A program made the position numbers and the translations under genes. A DNA stretch of 64,000 nucleotides from Bathymodiolus brooksi. Taxonomy: Eukaryota > Mollusca > Bivalvia > Mytilida > Modiolidae. Of the stretch, positions 1 to 9,480 are shown piece after piece. The notes below the pieces were generated by a model. It searched no databases, had not been told where the DNA came from, and saw nothing but the letters and a program-made list of their open reading frames with translations. The stretch lies in the NCBI GenBank assembly GCA_963680875.1, contig OY804583.1:37507982-37571981 (forward strand), read 5' to 3'. Each line of letters opens with the position of its first letter. The stretch's first letter is position 1.

Positions 1-96
1 CCTAAAGCTCCCCTCTTAATGAAACACTGCATTCATAGAAGTGCTTCCCACATGTGACTTCAATAAAAAGTGGCTGGGTTTAACTAGTTTTATTGA

Positions 97-192
97 CCTA
101 AAGCTCCCCTCTTAGTGAAACACTGCGTTCATAGAAGTGCTTCCCACATGTGACTTCAATAAAAAGTGGCTGGGTTTAACTAGTTTTATTGA
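97..192 (+). repeat. Representative 96-bp monomer with internal landmarks
   Basis: This is a typical unit, numbered 1-96 from 'cctaaag'. Positions 1-20 are a pyrimidine-rich variable segment and hold most subfamily markers: ctcccc, cacccc, gatccc, cttccc; ttagtg, ttattg, ctaggtg. Positions 30-31 are the CG/CA/TG switch. Positions 32-48 (ttcatagaagtgcttcc) are strongly conserved. Positions 49-56 are the palindrome CACATGTG, with CATATGTG as the commonest variant. Positions 60-68 (TCAATAAAA) and 88-96 (TTTTATTGA) form a perfect 9-bp inverted repeat around a 19-nt spacer; position 63 is A or, in 'cattaaaa' units, T. Positions 76-96 (gggtttaactagttttattga) are the most conserved part and contain the palindrome AACTAGTT at 82-89. 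The unit start was chosen arbitrarily at the window's first base. Confidence 0.95.
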
Positions 193-1057
193 CCTAAAGC
201 TCCCCTCTTAGTGAAACACTGCATTCATAGAAGTGCTTCCCACATGTGACTTCAATAAAAAGTGGCTGGGTTTAACTAGTTTTATTGACCTAAAGCTCCC
301 CTCTTAGCGAAACACTGCATTCATAGAAGTGCTTCCCACATGTGACTTCATTAAAAAGTGGCTGGGTTTAACTAGTTTTATTGACCTAAAGCTCCCCTCT
401 TAGTGAAACACTGCGTTCATAGAAGTGCTTCCCACATGTGACTTCAATAAAAAGTGGCTGGGTTTAACTAGTTTTATTGACCAAAAGCTCCCCTCTTATT
501 GAAACACTGCGTTCATAGAAGTGCTTCCCACATGTGACTTCAATAAAAAGTGGCTGGGTTTAACTAGTTTTATTGACCTAAAAGCTCCCCTCTAGGTGAA
601 ACACTGCATTCATAGAAGTGCTTCCCACATGTGACTTCAATAAAAAGTGGCTGGGTTTAACTAGTTTTATTGACCTAAAGCTCCCCTCTTAGTGAAACAC
701 TGCATTCATAGAAGTGCTTCCCACATGTGACTTCAATAAAAAGTGGCTGGGTTTAACTAGTTTTATTGACCTAAAGCTCCCCTCTTAGCGAAACACTGCA
801 TTCATAGAAGTGCTTCCCACATGTGACTTCATTAAAAAGTGGCTGGGTTTAACTAGTTTTATTGACCTAAAGCTCCCCTCTTAGTGAAACACTGCGTTCA
901 TAGAAGTGCTTCCCACATGTGACTTCAATAAAAAGTGGCTGGGTTTAACTAGTTTTATTGACCTAAAGCTCCCCTCTTATTGAAACACTGCATTCATAGA
1001 AGTGCTTCCCACATGTGACTTCAATAAAAAGTGGCTGGGTTTAACTAGTTTTATTGA
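97..1057 (+). repeat. 5-monomer higher-order repeat, two tandem units (480 and 481 bp)
   Basis: The 'ttagcg ... cattaaaa' marker unit occurs at 289 and again at 770, 481 bp apart, and the units following it (gcg, then ttattg) match in order. The second unit (577-1,057) begins with the 97-bp 'cctaaaag ... ctaggtg' monomer. The first unit (97-576) has an ordinary monomer in that place. The same pair recurs at about 10,474-11,435 (markers at 10,681 and 11,162) and about 26,902-27,863 (markers at 27,109 and 27,590), with the same 481-bp spacing. Confidence 0.85.
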
Positions 1058-1250
1058 CCTAAAAGCTCCCCTCTAGGTGAAACACTGCATTCATAGAAGT
1101 GCTTCCCACATGTGACTTCAATAAAAAGTGGCTGGGTTTAACTAGTTTTATTGACCTAAAGCTCCCCTCTTAGTGAAACACTGTATTCATAGAAGTGCTT
1201 CCCACATGTGACTTCAATAAAAGGTGGCTGGGTTTAACTAGTTTTATTGA

Positions 1251-1940
1251 CCTAAAGCTCCCCTCTTATTGAAACACTGCATTCATAGAAGTGCTTCCCA
1301 CATGCGACTTCAATAACAAGAGGCTGGGTTTAACTAGTTTTATTGACCTAAAAGCTCCCCTCTAGGTGAAACACTGCATTCATAGAAGTGCTTCCTACAT
1401 GTGACTTCAATAAAAAGTGGCTGGGTTTAACTAGTTTTATTGACCTAAAGCTCCCCTCTTAGTGAAACACTGTATTCATAGAAGTGCTTCCCACATGTGA
1501 CTTCAATAAAAAGTGGCTGGGTTTAACTAGTTTTATTGACCTAAAGCACCCCTCTTAGTGAAACACTGCGTTCATAGAAGTGCTTCCCATATGTGACTTC
1601 AATAACAAGTGGCTGGGTTTAACTAGTTTTATTAGCCTAAAGCTCCCCTCTTAGTGAAACACTGCATTCATAGAAGTGCTTCCCACATGTGACTTCAATA
1701 AAAAGTGGCTGGGTTTAACTAGTTTTATTGACCTAACGCTCCCCTCTTAGTGAAACACTGCGTTCATAGAAGTGCTTCCCACATGTGACTTCAATAAAAA
1801 GTGGCTGGGTTTAACTAGTTTTATTGACCTAAAGCTCCCCTCTTAGTGAAACACTGCGTTCATAGAAGTGCTTCCCACATGTGACTTCATTAAAAGTGGC
1901 TGGGTTTAACTAGTTTTATTGACCTAAAGCTCCCCTCTAG
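1251..1940 (+). repeat. Seven-monomer flank left of the 16.6-kb duplication
   Basis: This run of monomers precedes the first large duplicated block. It starts with a 'catgcgac ... aacaagagg' unit (catgcg at 1,301). An equivalent unit appears 768 bp (8 monomers) later, at 2,069, inside copy A. Other members are a 'ctgtattc' unit, a 'gcacccc ... catatg ... aacaagtgg' unit at about 1,540, a 'ttattagcc' junction near 1,632, and a 'ctaacgctcc' unit near 1,732. The segment is ordinary satellite and contains nothing else. Confidence 0.7.
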
Positions 1941-2220
1941 GTGAAACACTGCGTTCATAGAAGTGCTTCCCACATGTGACTTCAATAAAAAGTGGCTGGG
2001 TTTAACTAGTTTTATTGACCTAAAGCTCCCCTCTTATTGAAACACTGCATTCATAGAAGTGCTTCCCACATGCGACTTCAATAACAAGAGGCTGGGTTTA
2101 ACTAGTTTTATTGACCTAAAAGCTCCCCTATAGGTGAAACACTGCATTCATAGAAGTGCTTCCCACATGTGACTTCAATAAAAAGTGGCTGGGTTTAACT
2201 AGTTTTATTGACCTAAAGCT

Positions 2221-2415
2221 CCACTCTTAGTGAAACACTGCATTCATAGAAGTGCTTCCCACATCTGATTTCAATAAAAAGTGGCTGGGTTTAGCTAGTT
2301 TTATTGACCTAAAGCTCCCTCTTAGTGAAACACTGCATTCATAGAGGGGTTTCCCACATGTGACTTCAATAAATAAAGTGGCTGGGTTTAACTAGTTTTA
2401 TTGACCTAAAACCCC
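2221..2415 (+). repeat. Marker monomer pair: catctgattt unit and aaataaag unit
   Basis: Two adjacent unusual monomers make an easily traced marker. The first has ctccactc, CATCTGATTT in place of CATGTGACTT (losing the CACATGTG palindrome) and 'gtttagctag' in place of 'gtttaactag' (breaking AACTAGTT). The second has the shortened gctccctc, 'gaggggttt' or 'gaggggctt' and the lengthened 'aaataaag'. Copies, located by catctg, are at 2,262; 13,214; 16,864; 18,882; 29,642; 33,292; 36,271; 44,054; 51,639 and 61,055. The 2,262 and 18,882 pair read 'ggctgggttt'; all the others read 'ggctgtgttt'. Confidence 0.88.
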
Positions 2416-3363
2416 CCTCTTAGTGAAACACTGCGTTCATAGAAGTGCTTCCCACATGTGACTTCAATAAAAAGTGGCTGGGTTTAACTAGTTTTATTGA
2501 CCTAACGCTCCCCTCTTAGTGAAACACTGCGTTTATAGAAGTGCTTCCCACATGTGACTTCAATAAAAAGTGGCTGGGTTTAACTAGTTTTATTGACCTA
2601 AAGCTCCCCTCTTAGTGAAACACTTTATTCATAGAAGTGTTTCCCACATGTGACTTCAATAAAAGGTGGCTGGGTTTAACTAGTTTTATTGACCTAAAGC
2701 TCCCCTCTAGGTGAAACACTGCATTCATAGAAGTGCTTCCCACATGTGACTTCAATAAAAAGTGGCTGGGTTTAACTAGTTTTATTGACCTAAAGATCCC
2801 CTCTTAGTGAAACACTGCATTCATAGAAGTGCTTCCCACATGTGACTTCAATAAAAAGTGGCTGGGTTTAACTAGTTTTATTGACCTAAAGCTCCCCTCT
2901 TAGTGAAACACTGCGTTCGTAGAAGTGCTTCCCACATGTGACTTCATTAAAAGTGGCTGGGTTTAACTAGTTTTATTGACCTAAAGCTGCCCTATTATTG
3001 AAACACTGCTTTCATAGAAGTGCTTCCCACATGTGACTTCAATAAAAAGTGGCTGGGTTTAACTAGTTTTATTGACCTAAAGCTTCCCTCTTAGTGAAAC
3101 ACTGCGTTCATAGAAGTGCTTCCCACATGTGACTTCATTAAAAAGTGGCTGAGTTTAACTAGTTTTATTGACCTAAAGCTCCCCTCTAGGTGAAGCACTG
3201 CGTTCATAGAAGTGCTTCCCCCATGTGACTTCAATAAAAAGTGGCTGGGTTTAACTAGTTTTATTGACCTAAAGCTCCCCTCTTATTGAAACACTGCATT
3301 CATAGAAGTGCTTCCCACATGTGACTTCAATAAAAGATGGCTGGGTTTAACTAGTTTTATTGA

Positions 3364-6300
3364 CCTAAAAGCTCCCCTCTAGGTGAAACACTGCATTCAT
3401 AGAAGTGCTTCCCACATGTGACTTCAATAAAAAGTGGCTGGGTTTAACTAGTTTTATTGACCTAAAGCACCCCTCTTAGTGAAACACTGCGTTCATAGAA
3501 GTGCTTCCCATATATGACTTCAATAAAAAGTGGCTGGGTTTAACTAGTTTTATTGACCTAAAACTTCCTTCTTAGTGAAACACTGCATTCATAGAAGTGC
3601 TTCCCACATGTGACTTCAATAAAAAGTGGCTTTGTTTAACTAGTTTTATTAGCCTAAAGCTCCCCTCTTAGTTAAACACTGCATTCATAGAAGTGCTTCC
3701 CACATGTGACTTCAATAAAAAGTGGCTGGGTTTAACTAGTTTTATTGACCTAAAGCTGCCCTCTAGGTGAAACACTGTGTTCATAGAAGTGCTTCCCACA
3801 TGTGACTTCAATAAAAAGTGGCTGGGTTTAACTAGTTTTATTTGCCTAAAGCTCCCCTCTTATTGAAACACTGCATTCATAGAAGTGCTTCCCACGTGTG
3901 ACTTCAATAAAAGGTGGCTGGGTTTAACTAGTTTTATTGACCTAAAAGTTCCCCTCTAGGTGAAACACTGCATTCATAGAAGTGCTTCCCACATGTGACT
4001 TCAATAAAAAGTGGCTGGGTTTAACTAGTTTTATTGACCTAAAGCACCCCTCTTAGTGAAACACTGCGTTCATAGAAGTGCTTCCCATATGTGCATTCAA
4101 TAACAAGTGGCTGGGTTTAACTAGTTTTATTAGCCTAAATCTCCCCTCATAGTGAAACACTGCATTCATAGAAGTGCTTCCCACATGTGACTTCAATAAA
4201 AAGTGGCTGGGTTTAACTAGTTTTATTGACCTAAAGCTCCCCTCTTAGTGAAACACTGTATTCATAGAAGTGCTTCCCACATGTGACTTCAATAAAAGGT
4301 GGCTGGGTTTAACTAGTTTTATTGACCTAAAGCTCCCCTCTAGGTGAAACACTGCATTCATAGAAGTGCTTCCCACATGTGACTTCAATAAAAAGTGGCT
4401 GGGTTTAACTAGTTTTATTGACCTAAAGCTCCCCTCTTAGTGAAACACTGCATTCATAGAAGTGCTTCCCACATGTGACTTCAATAAAAAGTGGCTGGGT
4501 TTAACTAGTTTTATTGACCTAAAGCTCCCCTCTTAGTGAAACACTGCATTCATAGAAGTGCTTCCCACATGTGACTTCATTACAAAGTGTCTGGGTTTAA
4601 CTAGTTTTATTGACCTAAAGCTCCCCTCTTAGTGAAACACTGCATTCATAGAAGTGCTTCCTACATGTGACTTCAATAAAAAGTGGCTGGGTTTAACTAG
4701 TTTTATTGACCTAAAGCTCCCCTCTTAGTGAAACACTGCGTTCATAGAAGTGCTTCCCACATGTGACTTCATTAAAAAGTGGCTGGGTTTAACTAGTTTT
4801 ATTGACCTAAAGCTCCCCTCTTAGTGAAACACTGCGTTCATAGAAGTGCTTCCCACATGTGACTTCAATAAAAAGTGGCTGGGTTTAACTAGTTTTATTG
4901 ACCTAAAGCTCCCCTCTTATTGAAACACTGCATTCATAGAAGTGCTTCCCACATGTGACTTCAATAAAAAGTGGCTGGGTTTAACTAGTTTTATTGACCT
5001 AAAAGCTCCCCTCTAGGTGAAACACTGCATTCATAGAAGTGCTTCCCACATGTGACTTCAATAAAAAGTGGCTGGGTTTAACTAGTTTTATTGACCTAAA
5101 GCACCCCTCTTAGTGAAACACTGCGTTCATAGAAGTGCTTCCCATATATGACTTCAATAAAAAGTGGCTGGGTTTAACTAGTTTTATTGACCTAAAACTT
5201 CCTTCTTAGTGAAACACTGCATTCATAGAAGTGCTTCCCACATGTGACTTCAATAAAAAGTGGCTTTGTTTAACTAGTTTTATTAGCCTAAAGCTCCCCT
5301 CTTAGTTAAACACTGCATTCATAGAAGTGCTTCCCACATGTGACTTCAATAAAAAGTGGCTGGGTTTAACTAGTTTTATTGACCTAAAGCTGCCCTCTAG
5401 GTGAAACACTGTGTTCATAGAAGTGCTTCCCACATGTGACTTCAATAAAAAGTGGCTGGGTTTAACTAGTTTTATTTGCCTAAAGCTCCCCTCTTATTGA
5501 AACACTGCATTCATAGAAGTGCTTCCCACGTGTTACTTCAATAAAAGGTGGCTGGGTTTAACTAGTTTTATTGACCTAAAAGTTCCCCTCTAGGTGAAAC
5601 ACTGCATTCATAGAAGTGCTTCCCACATGTGACTTCAATAAAAAGTGGCTGGGTTTAACTAGTTTTATTGACCTAAAGCACCCCTCTTAGTGAAACACTG
5701 CGTTCATAGAAGTGCTTCCCATATGTGACTTCAATAACAAGTGGCTGGGTTTAACTAGTTTTATTAGCCTAAATCTCCCCTCATAGTGAAACACTGCATT
5801 CATAGAAGTGCTTCCCACATGTGACTTCAATAAAAAGTGGCTGGGTTTAACTAGTTTTATTGACCTAAAGCTCCCCTCTTAGTGAAACACTGTATTCATA
5901 GAAGTGCTTCCCACATGTGACTTCAATAAAAGGTGGCTGGGTTTAACTAGTTTTATTGACCTAAAGCTCCCCTCTAGGTGAAACACTGCATTCATAGAAG
6001 TGCTTCCCACATGTGACTTCAATAAAAAGTGGCTGGGTTTAACTAGTTTTATTGACCTAAAGCTCCCCTCTTAGTGAAACACTGCATTCATAGAAGTGCT
6101 TCCCACATGTGACTTCAATAAAAAGTGGCTGGGTTTAACTAGTTTTATTGACCTAAAGCTCCCCTCTTAGTGAAACACTGCATTCATAGAAGTGCTTCCC
6201 ACATGTGACTTCATTAAAAAGTGTCTGGGTTTAACTAGTTTTATTGACCTAAAGCTCCACTCTTAGTGAAACACTGCATTCATAGAAGTGCTTCCTACAT

Positions 6301-6631
6301 GTGACTTCAATAAAAAGTGGCTGGGTTTAACTAGTTTTATTGACCTAAAGCTCCCCTCTTAGTGAAACACTGCGTTCATAGAAGTGCTTCCCACATGTGA
6401 CTTCATTAAAAAGTGGCTGGGTTTAACTAGTTTTATTGACCTAAAGCTCCCCTCTTAGTGAAACACTGCGTTCATAGAAGTGCTTCCCACATGTGACTTC
6501 AATAAAAAGTGGCTGGGTTTAACTAGTTTTATTGACCTAAAGCTCCCCTCTTATTGAAACACTGCATTCATAGAAGTGCTTCCCACATGTGACTTCAATA
6601 AAAAGTGGCTGGGTTTAACTAGTTTTATTGA
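3364..6631 (+). repeat. 17-monomer higher-order repeat (1,634 bp), two tandem units in copy A
   Basis: Units run from the 97-bp 'cctaaaag' monomers at 3,364 and 4,998 to the next at 6,632, each 1,634 bp apart (17 x 96 plus 2). Shared markers in order include 'catatatg' (3,510 and 5,144), 'aaacttcctt' (3,561 and 5,195), 'ggctttgttt', 'ttagttaaac', 'ttatttgcc', 'cacgtg' (3,893 and 5,527), 'aaaagttcccc', and 'aaatctcccctcatag'. The two units differ in places: the first has 'gtgcattc' where the second has 'gtgacttc', and the first has 'cgtgtgac' where the second has 'cgtgttac'. Confidence 0.88.
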
Positions 6632-7783
6632 CCTAAAAGCTCCCCTCTAGGTGAAACACTGCATTCATAGAAGTGCTTCCCACATGTGACTTCAATAAAA
6701 AGTGGCTGGGTTTAACTAGTTTTATTGACCTAAAGCACCCCTCTTAGTGAAACACTGCGTTCATAGAAGTGCTTCCCACATGTGACTTCAATAAAAAGTG
6801 GCTGGGTTTAACTAGTTTTATTGACCTAAAGCTCCCCTCTTAGTGAAACACTGCGTTCGTAGAAGTGCTTCCCACATGTGACTTCATTAAAAGTGGCTGG
6901 GTTTAACTAGTTTTATTGACCTAAAGCTGCCCTCTTATTGAAACACTGCTTTCATAGAAGTGCTTCCCACATGTGACTTCATTAAAAAGTGGCTGGGTTT
7001 AACTAGTTTTATTGACCTAAAGCTCCCCTCTTAGTGAAACACTGCGTTCATAGAAGTGCTTCCCACATGTGACTTCAATAAAAAGTGGCTGGGTTTAACT
7101 AGTTTTATTGACCTAAAGCTCCCCTCTTATTGAAACACTGCATTCATAGAAGTGCTTCCCACATGTGACTTCAATAAAAAGTGGCTGGGTTTAACTAGTT
7201 TTATTGACCTAAAAGCTCCCCTCTAGGTGAAACACTGCATTCATAGAAGTGCTTCCCACATGTGACTTCAATAAAAAGTGGCTGGGTTTAACTAGTTTTA
7301 TTGACCTAAAGCACCCCTCTTAGTGAAACACTGCGTTCATAGAAGTGCTTCCCACATGTGACTTCAATAAAAAGTGGCTGGGTTTAACTAGTTTTATTGA
7401 CCTAAAGCTCCCCTCTTAGTGAAACACTGCGTTCGTAGAAGTGCTTCCCACATGTGACTTCATTAAAAGTGGCTGGGTTTAACTAGTTTTATTGACCTAA
7501 AGCTGCCCTCTTATTGAAACACTGCTTTCATAGAAGTGCTTCCCACATGTGACTTCAATAAAAAGTGGCTGGGTTTAACTAGTTTTATTGACCTAAAGCT
7601 TCCCTCTTAGTGAAACACTGCGTTCATAGAAGTGCTTCCCACATGTGACTTCATTAAAAAGTGGCTGAGTTTAACTAGTTTTATTGACCTAAAGCTCCCC
7701 TCTAGGTGAAACACTGCGTTCATAGAAGTGCTTCCCACATGTGACTTCAATAAAAAGTGGCTGGGTTTAACTAGTTTTATTGA
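6632..7783 (+). repeat. 6-monomer repeat (576 bp), two tandem units
   Basis: The 97-bp 'cctaaaag' monomers at 6,632, 7,208 and 7,784 are 576 bp apart. Each interval holds the order ctaggtg unit, gcacccc unit with CACATGTG intact, gttcgtag unit with 'cattaaaagtgg' (95 bp), and gctgccc/ttattg/gctttc unit, followed by two more. The last two units differ between the copies (the second carries 'cttccctc ... ggctgagttt'). The copy in block B lies at about 23,060-24,211. Confidence 0.75.
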
Positions 7784-7880
7784 CCTAAAAGCTCCCCTCT
7801 AGGTGAAACACTGCATTCATAGAAGTGCTTCCCACATGTGACTTCAATAAAAAGTGGCTGGGTTTAACTAGTTTTATTGA

Positions 7881-9480
7881 CCTAAAAGCTCCCCTCTAGG
7901 TGAAACACTGCATTCATAGAAGTGCTTCCCACATGTGACTTCAATAAAAAGTGGCTGGGTTTAACTAGTTTTATTGACCTAAAGCACCCCTCTTAGTGAA
8001 ACACTGCGTTCATAGAAGTGCTTCCCATATGTGACTTCAATAAAAAGTGGCTGGGTTTAACTAGTTTTATTGACCTAAAGCTTCCTTCTTAGTGAAACAC
8101 TGCATTCATAGAAGTGCTTCCCACATGTGACTTCAATAAAAAGTGGCTGGGTTTAACTAGTTTTATTAGCCTAAAGCTCCCCTCTTAGTGAAACACTGCA
8201 TTCATAGAAGTGCTTCCCACATGTGACTTCAATAAAAACTGGCTGGGTTTAACTAGTTTTATTGACCTAAAGCTGCCCTCTAGGTGAAACACTGTGTTCA
8301 TAGAAGTGCTTCCCACATGTGACTTCAATAAAAAGTGGCTGGGTTTAACTAGTTTTATTGGCCTAAAGCTCCCCTCTTATTGAAACACTGCATGCATAGA
8401 AGTGCTTCCCACATGTGACTTCAATAAAAGGTGGCTGGGTTTAACTAGTTTTATTGACCTAAAAGTTCCCCTCTAGGTGAAACACTGCATTCATAGAAGT
8501 GTTTCCCACATGTGACTTCAATAAAAAGTGGCTGGGTTTAACTAGTTTTATTGACCTAAAGCACCCCTCTTAGTGAAACACTGCGTTCATAGAAGTGCTT
8601 CCCATATGTGACTTCAATAAAAAGTGGCTGGGTTTAACTAGTTTTATTGACCTAAAGCTCCCCTCTTAGTGAAACACTGTATTCATAGAAGTGCTTCCCA
8701 CATGTGACTTCAATAAAAGGTGGCTGGGTTTAACTAGTTTTATTGACCTAAAGCTCCCCTCTAGGTGAAACACTGCATTCATAGAAGTGCTTCCCACATG
8801 TGACTTCAATAAAAAGTGGCTGGGTTTAACTAGTTTTATTGACCTAAAGCTCCCCTCTTAGTGAAACACTGCATTCATAGAAGTGCTTCCCACATGTGAC
8901 TTCAATAAAAAGTGGCTGGGTTTAACTAGTTTTATTGACCTAAAGCTCCCCTCTTAGTGAAACACTGCATTCATAGAAGTGCTTCCCACATGTGACTTCA
9001 TTAAAAAGTGTCTGGGTTTAACTAGTTTTATTGACCTAAAGCTCCACTCTTAGTGAAACACTGCATTCATAGAAGTGCTTCCCACATGTGACTTCAATAA
9101 AAAGTGGCTGGGTTTAACTAGTTTTATTGACCTAAAGCTCCCCTCTTAGTGAAACACTGCGTTCATAGAAGTGCTTCCCACATGTGACTTCATTAAAAAG
9201 TGGCTGGGTTTAACTAGTTTTATTGACCTAAAGCTCCCCTCTTAGTGAAACACTGCGTTCATAGAAGTGCTTCCCACATGTGACTTCAATAAAAAGTGGC
9301 TGGGTTTAACTAGTTTTATTGACCTAAAGCTCCCCTCTTATTGAAACACTGCATTCATAGAAGTGCTTCCCACATGTGACTTCAATAAAAAGTGGCTGGG
9401 TTTAACTAGTTTTATTGACCTAAAGCACCCCTCTTAGTGAAACACTGCGTTCATAGAAGTGCTTCCCACATGTGACTTCA
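7881..9480 (+). repeat. Third, more diverged copy of the 17-monomer repeat
   Basis: Starting at the 97-bp monomer at 7,881, the variant order follows that of 3,364 onward at an offset of 4,517. The order is gcacccc with catatg, cttccttctt, a ttattagcc junction, a ctgccc/ctaggtg/ctgtgttc unit, ttattg, then 'aaaagttcccc' (8,458 against 3,941), and further on the 'gtgtctggg' unit (9,001 against 4,580, offset 4,421). It has its own differences, including 'aaaactggc', 'catgcatag' and 'ttattggcc'. It lacks the 'ggctttgttt' and 'cacgtg' changes that the two left copies share. It therefore split off before those two duplicated. Confidence 0.7.

Larger units (their letters stand above)
1..1250 (+). 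repeat. Left-edge block, homologous to 10,378-11,627 and 26,806-28,055
   Basis: The order of monomer variants here matches the block starting at 10,378 (offset 10,377). It runs ordinary, gcg, gcat, ttagcg with cattaaaa, gcg, ttattg, 97-bp ctaggtg, and so on to the 'ctgtattc ... aaaaggtgg' unit at 1,155. The match fails at the next unit, where this copy has 'catgcgac ... aacaagagg' and the other has an ordinary unit. The same block appears a third time at 26,806 because it lies inside the 16.6-kb duplication. Small differences exist, for example 'ttaatg' in the first unit and 'ccaaaag' at 481. The block is cut by the window edge, so its true left limit is unknown. Confidence 0.8.

Noticed and set aside
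38..61. A second hairpin from GAAGT (38-42) and ACTTC (57-61)
   Set aside because: The stem is only 5 bp around a 14-nt loop, and its centre does not coincide with the CACATGTG palindrome. It is too weak to list as a structure.
126..142. CENP-B box
   Set aside because: The gttcgtagaagtgcttc variant shares only TTCG and the central A with the canonical box. The essential CGGG half reads GCTT, so the site is not supported.
158..163. AATAAA as real poly(A) sites of genes
   Set aside because: It occurs in nearly every monomer on both strands and is part of the inverted repeat. No gene precedes any of the copies.
170..182. Plant-type telomere motif (GGGTTTA, and CCTAAA at the unit start)
   Set aside because: Only one such heptamer occurs per 96-bp unit, and they are never in tandem. 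The match is short and expected by chance.
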